Position numbers and translations under genes: made by a program
Notes under the pieces: generated by a model
The model's database searches: none
Told to the model about the DNA's origin: nothing
The model's input: only the letters and a program-made list of their open reading frames with translations
In this document: positions 43,588-51,223 of the stretch, one piece after another
Numbering within the stretch: position 1 is the stretch's first letter
Layout of the letters: each line of letters opens with the position of its first letter
DNA from: Planctomycetota bacterium
GTDB taxonomy: Bacteria > Planctomycetota > Phycisphaerae > Phycisphaerales > SM1A02
Assembly (NCBI GenBank): GCA_027618565.1
Contig: JAQCEQ010000003.1
Location: 1 to 64,000 of the forward strand
DNA length: 64,000 bases
Reading direction: 5' to 3'

Positions 43588-44457
43588 ATGCAGGTCGGAT
43601 GGATCGGGCTGGGTGTTATGGGGGCGCCAATGGCGATGCACCTGGTGAAGGCGGGTCATCGCGTTCGCGTGCATACGCGTACCCAATCCAAGGCCGCCGC
43701 GCTCCTGGATGCCGGCGCGACCTGGCATGACTCGCCCGCCGAGGCCGCGGACGGGTGCGACATCGCGTGCAGCATGGTGGGGCTTCCCGCCGAAGTGGAG
43801 GCTGTCCATCTCGCGAGCGAGGGGACGCTCGCGGCCCGCGCGAGGCCCGGCCTCATCATTGACTTCTCCACCGCGCCACGAAGCCTGGCCATGGCCATCG
43901 CGCAGCGCGCCCGCGAGGTTGGCGTGGAGGCGCTTGACGCACCGGTGTCCGGCGGAGATGTCGGTGCCAAGAACGCCACCCTCTCCATCATGGTGGGAGG
44001 CACGGCCGAGGCGTTCGACGCAGCGATGCCACTCCTTCGCGCGTTGGGGAAGACCATCGTGAGGGTCGGCGATGCCGGGGCGGGCCAGGCCACGAAGGCA
44101 GTCAACCAGATCCTCGTCGCCGCGAGTTGCGTGGCGATGGCGGAGGCGCTTGCGTTTGCCCAATCAGCCGGGCTGGACCTTGCCAAGGTGCTGGAGGTCG
44201 TTTCAGCGGGAGCCGCGGGAAGTTGGACCCTGGCCAATCTCGCTCCACGGGCCCTCAAGGGAGACTGGAATCCCGGCTTCATGATCGACCACCTCGTGAA
44301 GGATCTCGGAATCGTCTCGGAAGAGGCCGGTCGACAGGGGGTCCGCTTGGAACAGGCTGCCTTTGCCGAGCACCTTTATCGCACGATCCAAAGCCTTGGA
44401 GGCGGTCGAGACGGCACGCAGGCGGTGGTCAGGCACCTCTTGCGGCCCATTCCGTGA
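43588..44457 (+). CDS. NAD(P)-dependent oxidoreductase, 3-hydroxyisobutyrate dehydrogenase family
   Basis: 289 residues of the beta-hydroxyacid dehydrogenase family (GarR/MmsB type). The Rossmann motif is VGWIGLGVMGAPMAMHLVKAG, the substrate-binding segment is DAPVSGGDVGAKNATLSIMV, and the catalytic lysine lies in GQATKAVNQILVA. The conserved end GWN-type block here reads DWNPGFMIDHLVKDLGI. The exact acid (tartronate semialdehyde, hydroxyisobutyrate or other) cannot be read. The ATG at 43588 gives the usual N-terminus; a TTG at 43564 would add eight residues. It is divergent from moxR with the small basic protein gene after it. Confidence 0.9.
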   Translation: MQVGWIGLGVMGAPMAMHLVKAGHRVRVHTRTQSKAAALLDAGATWHDSPAEAADGCDIACSMVGLPAEVEAVHLASEGTLAARARPGLIIDFSTAPRSLAMAIAQRAREVGVEALDAPVSGGDVGAKNATLSIMVGGTAEAFDAAMPLLRALGKTIVRVGDAGAGQATKAVNQILVAASCVAMAEALAFAQSAGLDLAKVLEVVSAGAAGSWTLANLAPRALKGDWNPGFMIDHLVKDLGIVSEEAGRQGVRLEQAAFAEHLYRTIQSLGGGRDGTQAVVRHLLRPIP

Positions 44458-44468
44458 GGGGGTAGACT
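44440..44468 (+). promoter_or_regulatory. Candidate promoter for the small basic protein gene
   Basis: TTGCGG at 44440-44445 and TAGACT at 44463-44468, spaced 17 nt, sit inside the end of the dehydrogenase gene and 25 nt before the ATG at 44494. AGGAG lies 6 nt before the start codon. This would give the small gene its own transcript. Confidence 0.45.
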
Positions 44469-44493
44469 GATTGGCTCGCCACAGGAGCTCTCC

Positions 44494-44799
44494 ATGGACT
44501 TCACCCCCGGAACGACCGTGACCCTTGCCGTGACCAAGGTGCCCGCCAAGGTCTCGCATATCAAGACCCTGCAGCGCCTCATGCGCATGCAGCCGGACAT
44601 CCAGCGCGGTCTTTCCAAGGTGGCCAAGGCACGACATCGCAAGAACCGCGAGCAACCTCGTGGTGGCCGCATCTGGGTGGCTCGCATTCGCGCCACCAAG
44701 TTGATCCGCGTCGCTGAAGGCGAGACCTTCACGCTCTTCGTGACCCCGCAGATCGTGCCGGACCTCCGCGCGGTCTCCCACTACCTCAAGGCTGCCTGA
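44494..44799 (+). CDS. Small basic protein of unknown function
   Basis: 101 residues, strongly basic in the middle (KVAKARHRKNREQPRGGRIW). The N-terminal part LAVTKVPAKVSHIKTLQRLM and the C-terminal strand-like stretch (VARIRATKLIRVAEGETFTL) suggest a compact alpha/beta fold, possibly nucleic-acid binding; this is only a guess from charge. AGGAG 6 nt before the ATG supports translation, and a good promoter lies just upstream. It overlaps the convergent STN-like gene by 14 nt at the 3' end. I do not recognise the family. Confidence 0.75.
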   Translation: MDFTPGTTVTLAVTKVPAKVSHIKTLQRLMRMQPDIQRGLSKVAKARHRKNREQPRGGRIWVARIRATKLIRVAEGETFTLFVTPQIVPDLRAVSHYLKAA

Positions 44800-45643
44800 T
44801 CCCGTCGGGACCGGGCTCCGCACCATCATCGGTTTCGGGTGCCTCATCCGCCCCAGCGGGGTTCCCTTCGTCGTCCGTTCTTGGCGTGATCTCGACCGTG
44901 GCCATCCACTTTCCGGTGGGCCCTGACGCCACGATCCCGCCGTCCGCGGGAATCGTTGCTTTCCCCGTCACCGAGTCGCTTCCGATGGAGATCGTCCAAG
45001 CCGCCTGGAGCGTGCCGGGTGATGGCCCGGCGAATCCCACCGATGCCTCGTAGGTGCGCTCCCTCAATCCGCGCATGGCTCGGGCCAACAGTTGGATGTG
45101 GGCGTGCGCGATGGCAGGGGCGGTCACCAGGATGATGTCGTTGGCCTCGCTCTGCGCCTCGATGGAGGAGCCCAGTTCTCGATCCTCCGCGGTCAGCCCA
45201 TCACGGATCCGCTCCAGGATCCGCACCGTCTCAGTCGATCCCGGGTAGGGGCGCGTGCAGAGCGGCCGCCGTTCGAGTGCATCCCGAACCGTCAGGGCCC
45301 CATCGACCACTTCCAGCCGGAATACCCCGTCGGATCCCTCACCGACCAGTCGCGAGGCGACCACGAGCGCCGGTCCCGACCGCTCCTGCGCGGACACGCG
45401 AGTGGCGAGCGCCTTGCCTTCCGCTGAGTGTGGTGTGGCGTGGTCTAGACGAAGTGGGACGCCGGCTTGGGAGGCGATGGCTTGCAGCGCCTCCTGTAGC
45501 GGCATGTCGGCCTCCAGCGTGACCGCGGTAGACAGGGCGCGCACCGCACAGGCCACGTCGCCATCGCACGTGTCCATCGATGCCGCAACGGGCGACATGC
45601 CCCAGAGGAGTGTCCACGCCGCCGGCGCGAACCATCCCAGCAT
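44786..45643 (-). CDS. Secreted STN-like protein of unknown function
   Basis: 285 residues from ATG 45643. A signal peptide (MLGWFAPAAWTLLWGMSPVAA) is followed by a segment that resembles a secretin/TonB short N-terminal (STN) domain: ADMPLQEALQAIASQAGVPL then RLDHA. A later block, SEANDIILVTAPAIAHAHIQ and LLARAMRG, resembles secretin N-domains. There is no pore domain, so it is not a secretin. It ends in an acidic tail. It begins in a TGATG overlap with the gene upstream, so the two are probably made together. Function unknown. Confidence 0.75.
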   Translation of the reverse strand: MLGWFAPAAWTLLWGMSPVAASMDTCDGDVACAVRALSTAVTLEADMPLQEALQAIASQAGVPLRLDHATPHSAEGKALATRVSAQERSGPALVVASRLVGEGSDGVFRLEVVDGALTVRDALERRPLCTRPYPGSTETVRILERIRDGLTAEDRELGSSIEAQSEANDIILVTAPAIAHAHIQLLARAMRGLRERTYEASVGFAGPSPGTLQAAWTISIGSDSVTGKATIPADGGIVASGPTGKWMATVEITPRTDDEGNPAGADEAPETDDGAEPGPDGIRQP

Positions 45644-46380
45644 CAGTTGCCGCCTCCGGTGAGGATCGCGTCCCGGAGCGGGTGGATGATCGTCGGGAGC
45701 AATCGCTCCGCGATCAGGGCCTCGCCCTGCGTGGCCAGCAGGTCGAGGTGGTGCGAGAGCTCCTCGATACGGTTGACGGCCCCCGTTCGGCGAACCGTGA
45801 AGTCCACGAAGATCGGGCCCGACTCCGGCGAGCCAGGGTCGTCGTTGGTTCGCGTTCGCACCTCCAGCAGTCCGTGGAGACCGGCTGCGGCATCGATCGT
45901 GAAGCTGGTGAATGGCTGGCAATCCAGAAGCGCGCCGTCCCCGGCGGGGACCCATCGACCCAAGGGGGAGTGGCGAAGCAGTGCTTCCGCCACGATTTCG
46001 TCGCGATTGCCGGGCGCCTCGAACTGGAAGGCGTAGGTCAGTTCCAGTGACTCCACGTCGAGCGGCGTGATCGAGAGGTAGCAGGGGGCCGCCTCGAGCA
46101 CGGATCGATGGAGCCGGTAGGCATCCGTGCCCGCCCCCGGATTGGCGTGCGCGCTGAAGAGTTCCGTGTCGAGCAACCCGACCAACATCGATTCTCCCCC
46201 GCCTTGGCGAGCCTCCAGGACATGGAGGCGATCCTCTCGGTGCATGCGGTGGAAGTCCGGGAACTCGCGCCGGATGCGGTCGAAGAAGTCGAGGATCGGC
46301 TCACGCCGCGCGGGGAGGTCCAGCCGGAGGACCAACTTCTGTTGGATCGAAAAGTGATTCGACCAGAGCCCAAGGTCCAT
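45643..46380 (-). CDS. Conserved hypothetical protein, partner of the STN-like gene
   Basis: 245 residues starting at MDLGLWSNHFSIQQKLVLRLDL. It reads as a soluble alpha/beta protein with no signal peptide or membrane helix; HHLDLLATQGEALIAERLLP near the end looks like an amphipathic helix. I do not recognise a family. The ATG at 46380 is the first that fits; the upstream ORF from 46530 has basic shadow-like sequence overlapping the HAD gene. Its stop is joined to the next start as TGATG. It is 23 nt downstream of the HAD phosphatase. Confidence 0.7.
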   Translation of the reverse strand: MDLGLWSNHFSIQQKLVLRLDLPARREPILDFFDRIRREFPDFHRMHREDRLHVLEARQGGGESMLVGLLDTELFSAHANPGAGTDAYRLHRSVLEAAPCYLSITPLDVESLELTYAFQFEAPGNRDEIVAEALLRHSPLGRWVPAGDGALLDCQPFTSFTIDAAAGLHGLLEVRTRTNDDPGSPESGPIFVDFTVRRTGAVNRIEELSHHLDLLATQGEALIAERLLPTIIHPLRDAILTGGGN

Positions 46381-46403
46381 GGGCGGAGCGTAGCCCCTTC
46401 GCG

Positions 46404-47087
46404 TCAGCCGAACCCCATCCAGGCCAGGATCGCGCCAGTGTCGGAACAATCTGTCACCGAGTGGCACGCCCCAGCCGCGCGCAGGTCGTCGATGCCGAAG
46501 AATCCCGTCGCGACCGCAAGCGCACGGCAACCGTGGTGGCGCGCGCAGTCCACGTCGTCGGGCGTGTCGCCAACGATGACCACGGATTCGGGAGGCAGGT
46601 CCGACCCGCGACGCTGGGCATCGCGCCGACGAGCGGCGACGGTCAAGTCGCGGCGGAAGCTCCCGTCCTCGGCGAACGCGTTCGCGACAAAGCAGTCGGG
46701 ATCAAACCCCGCGCTGGCGACCTTCATGCGACCGGTGTCGGAGTAATTCCCCGTGAGCAAGCCGATGGTGGCGTCGTCTCGCTCGTGAAGCACCCGGACC
46801 AGCTCCCGCATTCCTGGCATGGCGCGCGCGGGCTTCGTGGCCAGTTCCGCCGCCAGGGCAAGGCTGTAGTGGCGACGGAACGCTGCGACCAGGGCGTCAT
46901 CGTGCGCCTCGCCGGCCCGCTCACACGCCGCCTTGAGGATTCGGCTGTCCAGCTGCCCAGCCAGGGTCATGCCCTCCAGCGACCACTTCCGCTGCGGCCG
47001 GGCCGCGGCTAATCCAGCCACGAACGCCCGAACGCCCACGCCATCCGTCCGGAGGAGCGTGCCATCGATGTCAAAGAGCACCAGCAC
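46404..47087 (-). CDS. HAD-family hydrolase, phosphoglycolate-phosphatase-like
   Basis: 227 residues. Motif I VLFDIDGTLLRTDGVGV, motif II LLTGNYSDTGRMKV and motif IV VIVGDTPDDVDCARHHG are those of HAD phosphatases with a helical cap (GPH/Gph type). The substrate is likely a small phosphate ester but cannot be named. It lies 10 nt downstream of sucC on the same strand. The gene could be co-transcribed with sucC and dedA; a functional link is not clear. Confidence 0.88.
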   Translation of the reverse strand: MLVLFDIDGTLLRTDGVGVRAFVAGLAAARPQRKWSLEGMTLAGQLDSRILKAACERAGEAHDDALVAAFRRHYSLALAAELATKPARAMPGMRELVRVLHERDDATIGLLTGNYSDTGRMKVASAGFDPDCFVANAFAEDGSFRRDLTVAARRRDAQRRGSDLPPESVVIVGDTPDDVDCARHHGCRALAVATGFFGIDDLRAAGACHSVTDCSDTGAILAWMGFG

Positions 47088-47097
47088 GGGCGACGGC

Positions 47098-48294
47098 CTA
47101 GGCGACCGCCCGGGTGATCCGCATGGCGGCGTCCGTCAGGTCAGTGGCGGATTGCATCATGGGGATGCGGTCCCGCGCCGAGTCCAGGATCTTCCTGGCC
47201 TCGTCCACATTGGTGCCCTCCAGCCGGACCACGAGCGGCACGGAAAACCCGACCGTCTCTGCGGCTCCGACGATGGCGCGCGCGATCCGGTCGCACTGCA
47301 TGATTCCCCCAAAGATGTTCACCAGCACGCCCTTCACCTTGGGGTCGGACAGGATGATCCGGAAAGCCTCGGCGACGGCATCCTCGCTGGCGCTTCCGCC
47401 GACATCCAGGAAGTTCGCGGGTGAGGCCCCGTGGAGCGATATGACGTCCATCGTGCTCATCGCCAGCCCGGCACCGTTCACCAGGCAGCCAATGTTCCCG
47501 TCCAGCGCCACGTAGGAGAGCCCGTGCTGCGCCGCATGGAGCTCGGAGGCGTTTTCCTCGGTGGGGTCGAACCAATCGGCGATCGCCTTCTGCCGGAAAA
47601 GCGCATTGTCGTCAAAGGTGCACTTGGCGTCCACCGCGATGATCCGGCCCTGGGGATGATCGGCACACGGCGGCGTGAGGACGAGCGGGTTGATCTCCAG
47701 CAACGATGCATCCACGCCACGGAACAGGTTGGAGAGCCGGACGATCAGGTCGACGGCCTGGTTGAGCGGCTTCCCATGCAGTCCCAACGCCATCGCGGTA
47801 TCACGCGCCTGGAAAGGGGCCAATCCAGCCACGGGATGGAAGGGGACGCGCAGGATCGCCTGGGGACGCGTGGCCGCAACATGCTCAATCTCCACGCCTC
47901 CCTCCGCGCTGGCCATCAGCGTGTTGGTCCGACGGGCTCGATCGACCGTGATCGCGAGGTAGTACTCCTTCGCGATCTCCACGGCCTCCGCCACCAGCAC
48001 GCGCTTGACCTCCAGGCCCTCGGGTGGGGTCTGCGGAGACACCATGCGATTGGACAGCATGAAGGTGGCGGCCGCGAATGCATCGTCCGCGGATCGGACC
48101 AGCTTCACGAAACCCGCCTTGCCGCGACCCCCGGCATGGACCTGGGCCTTCACGACCACCAGCCCGGCACCGGTGGCAAGGACGGCCTCGGCCGCCCGTC
48201 GAGCATCACTCGCGGTGGTCACCATGCGGCCCGGCGGAACGGGAATGCCCGCGTCGGCGAGCAACTGCCGGGCCTGGAATTCGTGGATCTTCAT
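47098..48294 (-). CDS. sucC: Succinyl-CoA synthetase (ADP/GDP-forming) beta subunit
   Basis: 398 residues. The ATP-grasp beta subunit of the TCA-cycle enzyme that makes ATP or GTP from succinyl-CoA. Start MKIHEFQARQLLADAGIPVP is family-typical, then VVKAQVHAGGRGKAGFVKLV (nucleotide-binding), LEINPLVLTP, NGAGLAMSTMDVISLHG, and NIFGGIMQCDRIARAIV. SucC needs SucD, whose gene is absent from the window. The ATG at 48294 is the conserved start; the longer ORF from 48696 runs through dedA. It is 13 nt after dedA and 10 nt before the HAD gene. Confidence 0.97.
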   Translation of the reverse strand: MKIHEFQARQLLADAGIPVPPGRMVTTASDARRAAEAVLATGAGLVVVKAQVHAGGRGKAGFVKLVRSADDAFAAATFMLSNRMVSPQTPPEGLEVKRVLVAEAVEIAKEYYLAITVDRARRTNTLMASAEGGVEIEHVAATRPQAILRVPFHPVAGLAPFQARDTAMALGLHGKPLNQAVDLIVRLSNLFRGVDASLLEINPLVLTPPCADHPQGRIIAVDAKCTFDDNALFRQKAIADWFDPTEENASELHAAQHGLSYVALDGNIGCLVNGAGLAMSTMDVISLHGASPANFLDVGGSASEDAVAEAFRIILSDPKVKGVLVNIFGGIMQCDRIARAIVGAAETVGFSVPLVVRLEGTNVDEARKILDSARDRIPMMQSATDLTDAAMRITRAVA

Positions 48295-48307
48295 GGGGGC
48301 GGGGATG

Positions 48308-49018
48308 CTACTTGGGGCTTGACGAATCGGAGCCGGCGCGGGCGCTCCGGCGGCTGGACCGCCACCACTCGATGACGATCGGAAGGACGCTGAGGACGAT
48401 GATCGCAACGATGACCAGAGTGAAGTTGCGGCGCACCGCGGGAAGGCCGCCGAATAGGCGACCCAGCAGCGTGAAGCTTCCCACCCACGCCGTCGTTCCA
48501 AGGGCGCTTGCAAGGAAGAATCGACTCCAGCGCATCTGACCCACGCCCGCCACGAACGGTGCGCAGGTGCGGACGATGGGCACGAACCGCGCCAGGATGA
48601 TGGCCTTGCTCCCGTGCCTCTCGAAGAACGCGCGGGTCTTCTCGAGGTGGCGCTGGTTGAGGAGTGGAAGGCGCCCGGTGAACGCGGCGGGACCAATCCG
48701 TCGCCCGATGAACCAGTTCAGGTTGTCGCCCAGCACCGCCGCCAGCCAGAGGAGTGGCGCGGCCAGTTCCAGCCGCAGCCCGACACCTTCCGCGCTCAGC
48801 GCGCCGACGACGAAGAGCAGGCTGTCGCCGGGGAGGAAGGGCATGATGACGATGCCCGTCTCCACGAACACGATGCCAAAGAGCAGGGCGTAGATCGCCG
48901 GACCGTGGTCCCGGATCACCTCGCCCAGCAGACCCGGCAGATCGTTGAACAGCCTCAAGAACTCATGGAATGCGCCGGTGTCGGCGGCCGCGAGGAAGTG
49001 GGGGAGGCACTCTGGCAC
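48308..49018 (-). CDS. DedA-family membrane protein
   Basis: 236 residues with about five helices. The DedA/VTT motif region FLPGDSLLFVVGALSAEG and the later FFERHGSKAIILARFVPIVR, then ACPFVAGVGQM-type sequence (here CAPFVAGVGQMRWSRFF), are typical. DedA proteins are thought to be lipid scramblases or undecaprenyl-phosphate flippases of the inner membrane. It sits 27 nt downstream of tRNA-Ser(GCT) on the same strand, so it may be transcribed from the tRNA promoter, and 13 nt upstream of sucC. The gene is intact. Confidence 0.92.
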   Translation of the reverse strand: MPECLPHFLAAADTGAFHEFLRLFNDLPGLLGEVIRDHGPAIYALLFGIVFVETGIVIMPFLPGDSLLFVVGALSAEGVGLRLELAAPLLWLAAVLGDNLNWFIGRRIGPAAFTGRLPLLNQRHLEKTRAFFERHGSKAIILARFVPIVRTCAPFVAGVGQMRWSRFFLASALGTTAWVGSFTLLGRLFGGLPAVRRNFTLVIVAIIVLSVLPIVIEWWRSSRRSARAGSDSSSPK

Positions 49019-49044
49019 GGGTGTGGCAGGGGCGGAGAGGCGAG

Positions 49045-49135
49045 CGGACAGGGCGGGATTCGAACCCGCGATAGGGGGGATACCCCCTATGCCGGTTTAG
49101 CAAACCGGTGATTTCAACCGCTCATCCACCTGTCC
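49045..49135 (-). tRNA. tRNA-Ser (anticodon GCT)
   Basis: A 91-nt type II tRNA on the minus strand: acceptor GGACAGG/CCTGTCC, D-arm with GGTTGAAATC, anticodon stem CCGGT/ACCGG with loop TTGCTAA (GCT), a long variable arm with GGGGGT/ATCCCCCC and T-arm GCGGGTTCGAATCCCGC. It decodes AGC and AGU. No CCA is encoded. Confidence 0.95.
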
Positions 49136-49184
49136 GATGGAGTCAAGAGGTCGAATCCTAGCAACTGTCCTCGCGCTGAAGACT

Positions 49185-51098
49185 TCAGCCGTCCCAGTCG
49201 GAAAGCACGGCTGCGAGTTCCTGGCCGCCGACGGTGGTGCTGGTCCCCAGCGCAATCATCGGGTTGGCCAGCCCCCAGTTGGCCAACACCGCTGCCAGGT
49301 CTGCAGCATCGACCGAACCGGAGCGATCAAAGTCGGCAATGCTCAGCGACCGTCGCGCCCGATACGCCGCGGCGTCGTCGGAGTCGACCACTCCGTCGCC
49401 GTCAAAGTCAAACATCTCGCAGCCGGCATACATCCCCGAGCCAAGGCAATCGGCAAGCGCCGGATCATCGTCGGAATCGACCTCAAAGTCACCGTCAGCG
49501 TCCCCAAGTCGTGACAGCGGATACACGCGCCACCGGCCTTCGGGCAAGCGCTCCAGCGTCCGCACTGCGCTCCCCCAAGGCCATCGGACGACCAGGGCGT
49601 CCGTCTCCATCGCCCCATCCAGCCCGAAGTGGAGCGGCAACTCGTTCTGGCCAAGGTAGCCGTGGCCTCCCGCCATGACCTGTGCGATGCGGGTGGATCC
49701 GCCGACGGAGAGGTCCACCAGCGCTCCAATCGCCTGCGTGTTCGGCCACTCTCCCACGATCTCCAGCGTGACGCTGGACCGCTCCTCCCCCTCATGGTTC
49801 ACGAGCAGGCGCAGCGTGGTGGACAGCTCGGCGGAAACCAGGTCGATGTCACCGTCCAGGTCCAGGTCGGCGGCAGCACTGCAATACGAGGGCTTGTTGG
49901 GGCCGCCAAAGGCAGCGTCGCTGGTGACATCGGTGAAGTGCCGGGTGCCATCATTGCGGTAGAGCCGATTGGGGTGCAGCTGGTTGTTGACCGCCAGATC
50001 CGTCCACCCATCGTTGTCAAAGTCAGCGGCGATGGTGCTCCAGGCGGTGATGTTGGTGCCGACGGGCAGCAGTCTCCACGACTCACTCTCCTCGAGGTAC
50101 GCCCACTCTGACGATGCGATGAAGAGCGGGTTCACTGGCCCGAGTGGCTGGTCCACCGCATTGAGGTTGGCCACGAAGAGGTCGATGATGCCGTTGCGGT
50201 CAAAGTCGCCTGGCGCAAGCCCCATCGAGTAGAGCGCTTGTCCGAGGCCGCAGGTGTCGGTCACTTCGGCGAGGGCGACCCCAGTGTTGGTCCAGGCCTG
50301 GTTGCCCTGGTAGTGCGGTGGGATGATCCCTCGATCATTGGAGAGGACGAGGTCGGGACGCGTATCGCGGTCCACATCGAGGAAGCACCCAAGGAACGAG
50401 TACGCGGGATCTCCCACACCCATCGCCGCGCCAGATTCCACCAAGAACCCACGCTGGTTCAGGTAGAGATGCGAACGCGCGTCCAGCGTGCCCGCGATGC
50501 CACCGGCGTACCGCGCGATGAAGAGGTCGGGCCAGCCATCTCCGTTCACATCTGACCACGATGCACATCGCGCCGGTCCATCCGTCTCCAGGCCAGTGCC
50601 GCCAGTGACATCCTCAAAGACGAATGGCGCGGTCTATCGGAAGAGCCTGCTGGGAGAGCCCCACATCGTGCAGAGCAGGTCGGGATCGCCATCGGCATCG
50701 AAATCAGCGAAGGAGAGCGACGATATCCCGGGGAGTTCCGGGAGCCCGCTCCCCGGTTCGCGATCGGCGAAGGTACCGGCCGTGTTTTCCCAGAGCCCCA
50801 ATCGCCCCGTGGCGTGACCACCCGCCACCAAGTCCGGGTCACCGTCGCGGTCAAGGTCGCACCAGGCCGCAGGGATCCCGTAAATGCCCGCAGTCTGTGG
50901 GTAGGAAAGCGTCGGGTAGCTCACGCCTCGAGACGCGGCCTCGTTGGTGAACGGCTCAAAGTCCGTCGCGGGCGGCCCGGCGGGCGCAGGCTCGGCTGGA
51001 GCAACCGCCGCCGTGAGGCAAGCAAGAACACCGAGCGCCAATCCAGTGTCTGCGCAGGACTCCCACCAGCCATGACGGAGTGACCGACCCACAACCAT
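49185..51098 (-). pseudogene. Secreted FG-GAP/ASPIC repeat protein with dockerin-like end, interrupted by one in-frame TAG
   Basis: Read from ATG 51098, the gene codes for 154 residues with a signal peptide (LGVLACLTAAVAPAEP) and FG-GAP repeats (WCDLDRDGDPDLVAGG, SLSFADFDADGDPDLL), then meets TAG at 50636-50634 right after SPSRLFR. The same frame continues without another stop for 482 residues, giving APFVFEDVTGG, more FG-GAP calcium loops (VNGDGWPDLFIARY, DFDRNGIIDLFVANL), an ASPIC/UnbV-like beta domain and a dockerin-like end (DFDRSGSVDAADLAAVLANW). The stop lies in a repeat and is a point event (for example from CAG), not a frameshift. I call it a pseudogene or a sequencing error; two separate genes are unlikely. 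Gene-like GC and codon use persist downstream. Confidence 0.8.
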
Positions 51099-51125
51099 TG
51101 ACTGTAGCGGAGTCTTGCATCCACG

Positions 51126-51150
51126 CAAGAAAAACCCCCGTTTCCGGGGG
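51126..51150 (-). terminator. Rho-independent terminator of the subtilase gene
   Basis: On the minus strand the bases 51150-51135 read CCCCCGGAAACGGGGG, a 5-bp GC stem (six with the closing C-G variant) with a 6-nt loop, followed directly by TTTTTCTT at 51134-51127. It lies 74 nt after the subtilase stop and in front of the FG-GAP gene, which begins at 51098. Confidence 0.85.
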
Positions 51151-51223
51151 CTGGGCGAGCGATGGCATGGTTGATCACGAGCCGACGTGAATCAAGGAAC
51201 GGAACGTGCTCCGTTCGACAACA

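Noticed and set aside
49175-49189. GCTGAAG-A-CTTCAGC inverted repeat as a terminator after the FG-GAP gene
   Set aside because: Centre is a single base and no T-run follows; it overlaps the stop codon, so it is not a standard terminator.
50634-50636. TAG read as pyrrolysine or another recoding event
   Set aside because: No pyl genes, no recoding structure visible and the site lies in an ordinary repeat, so a point mutation or error is simpler.
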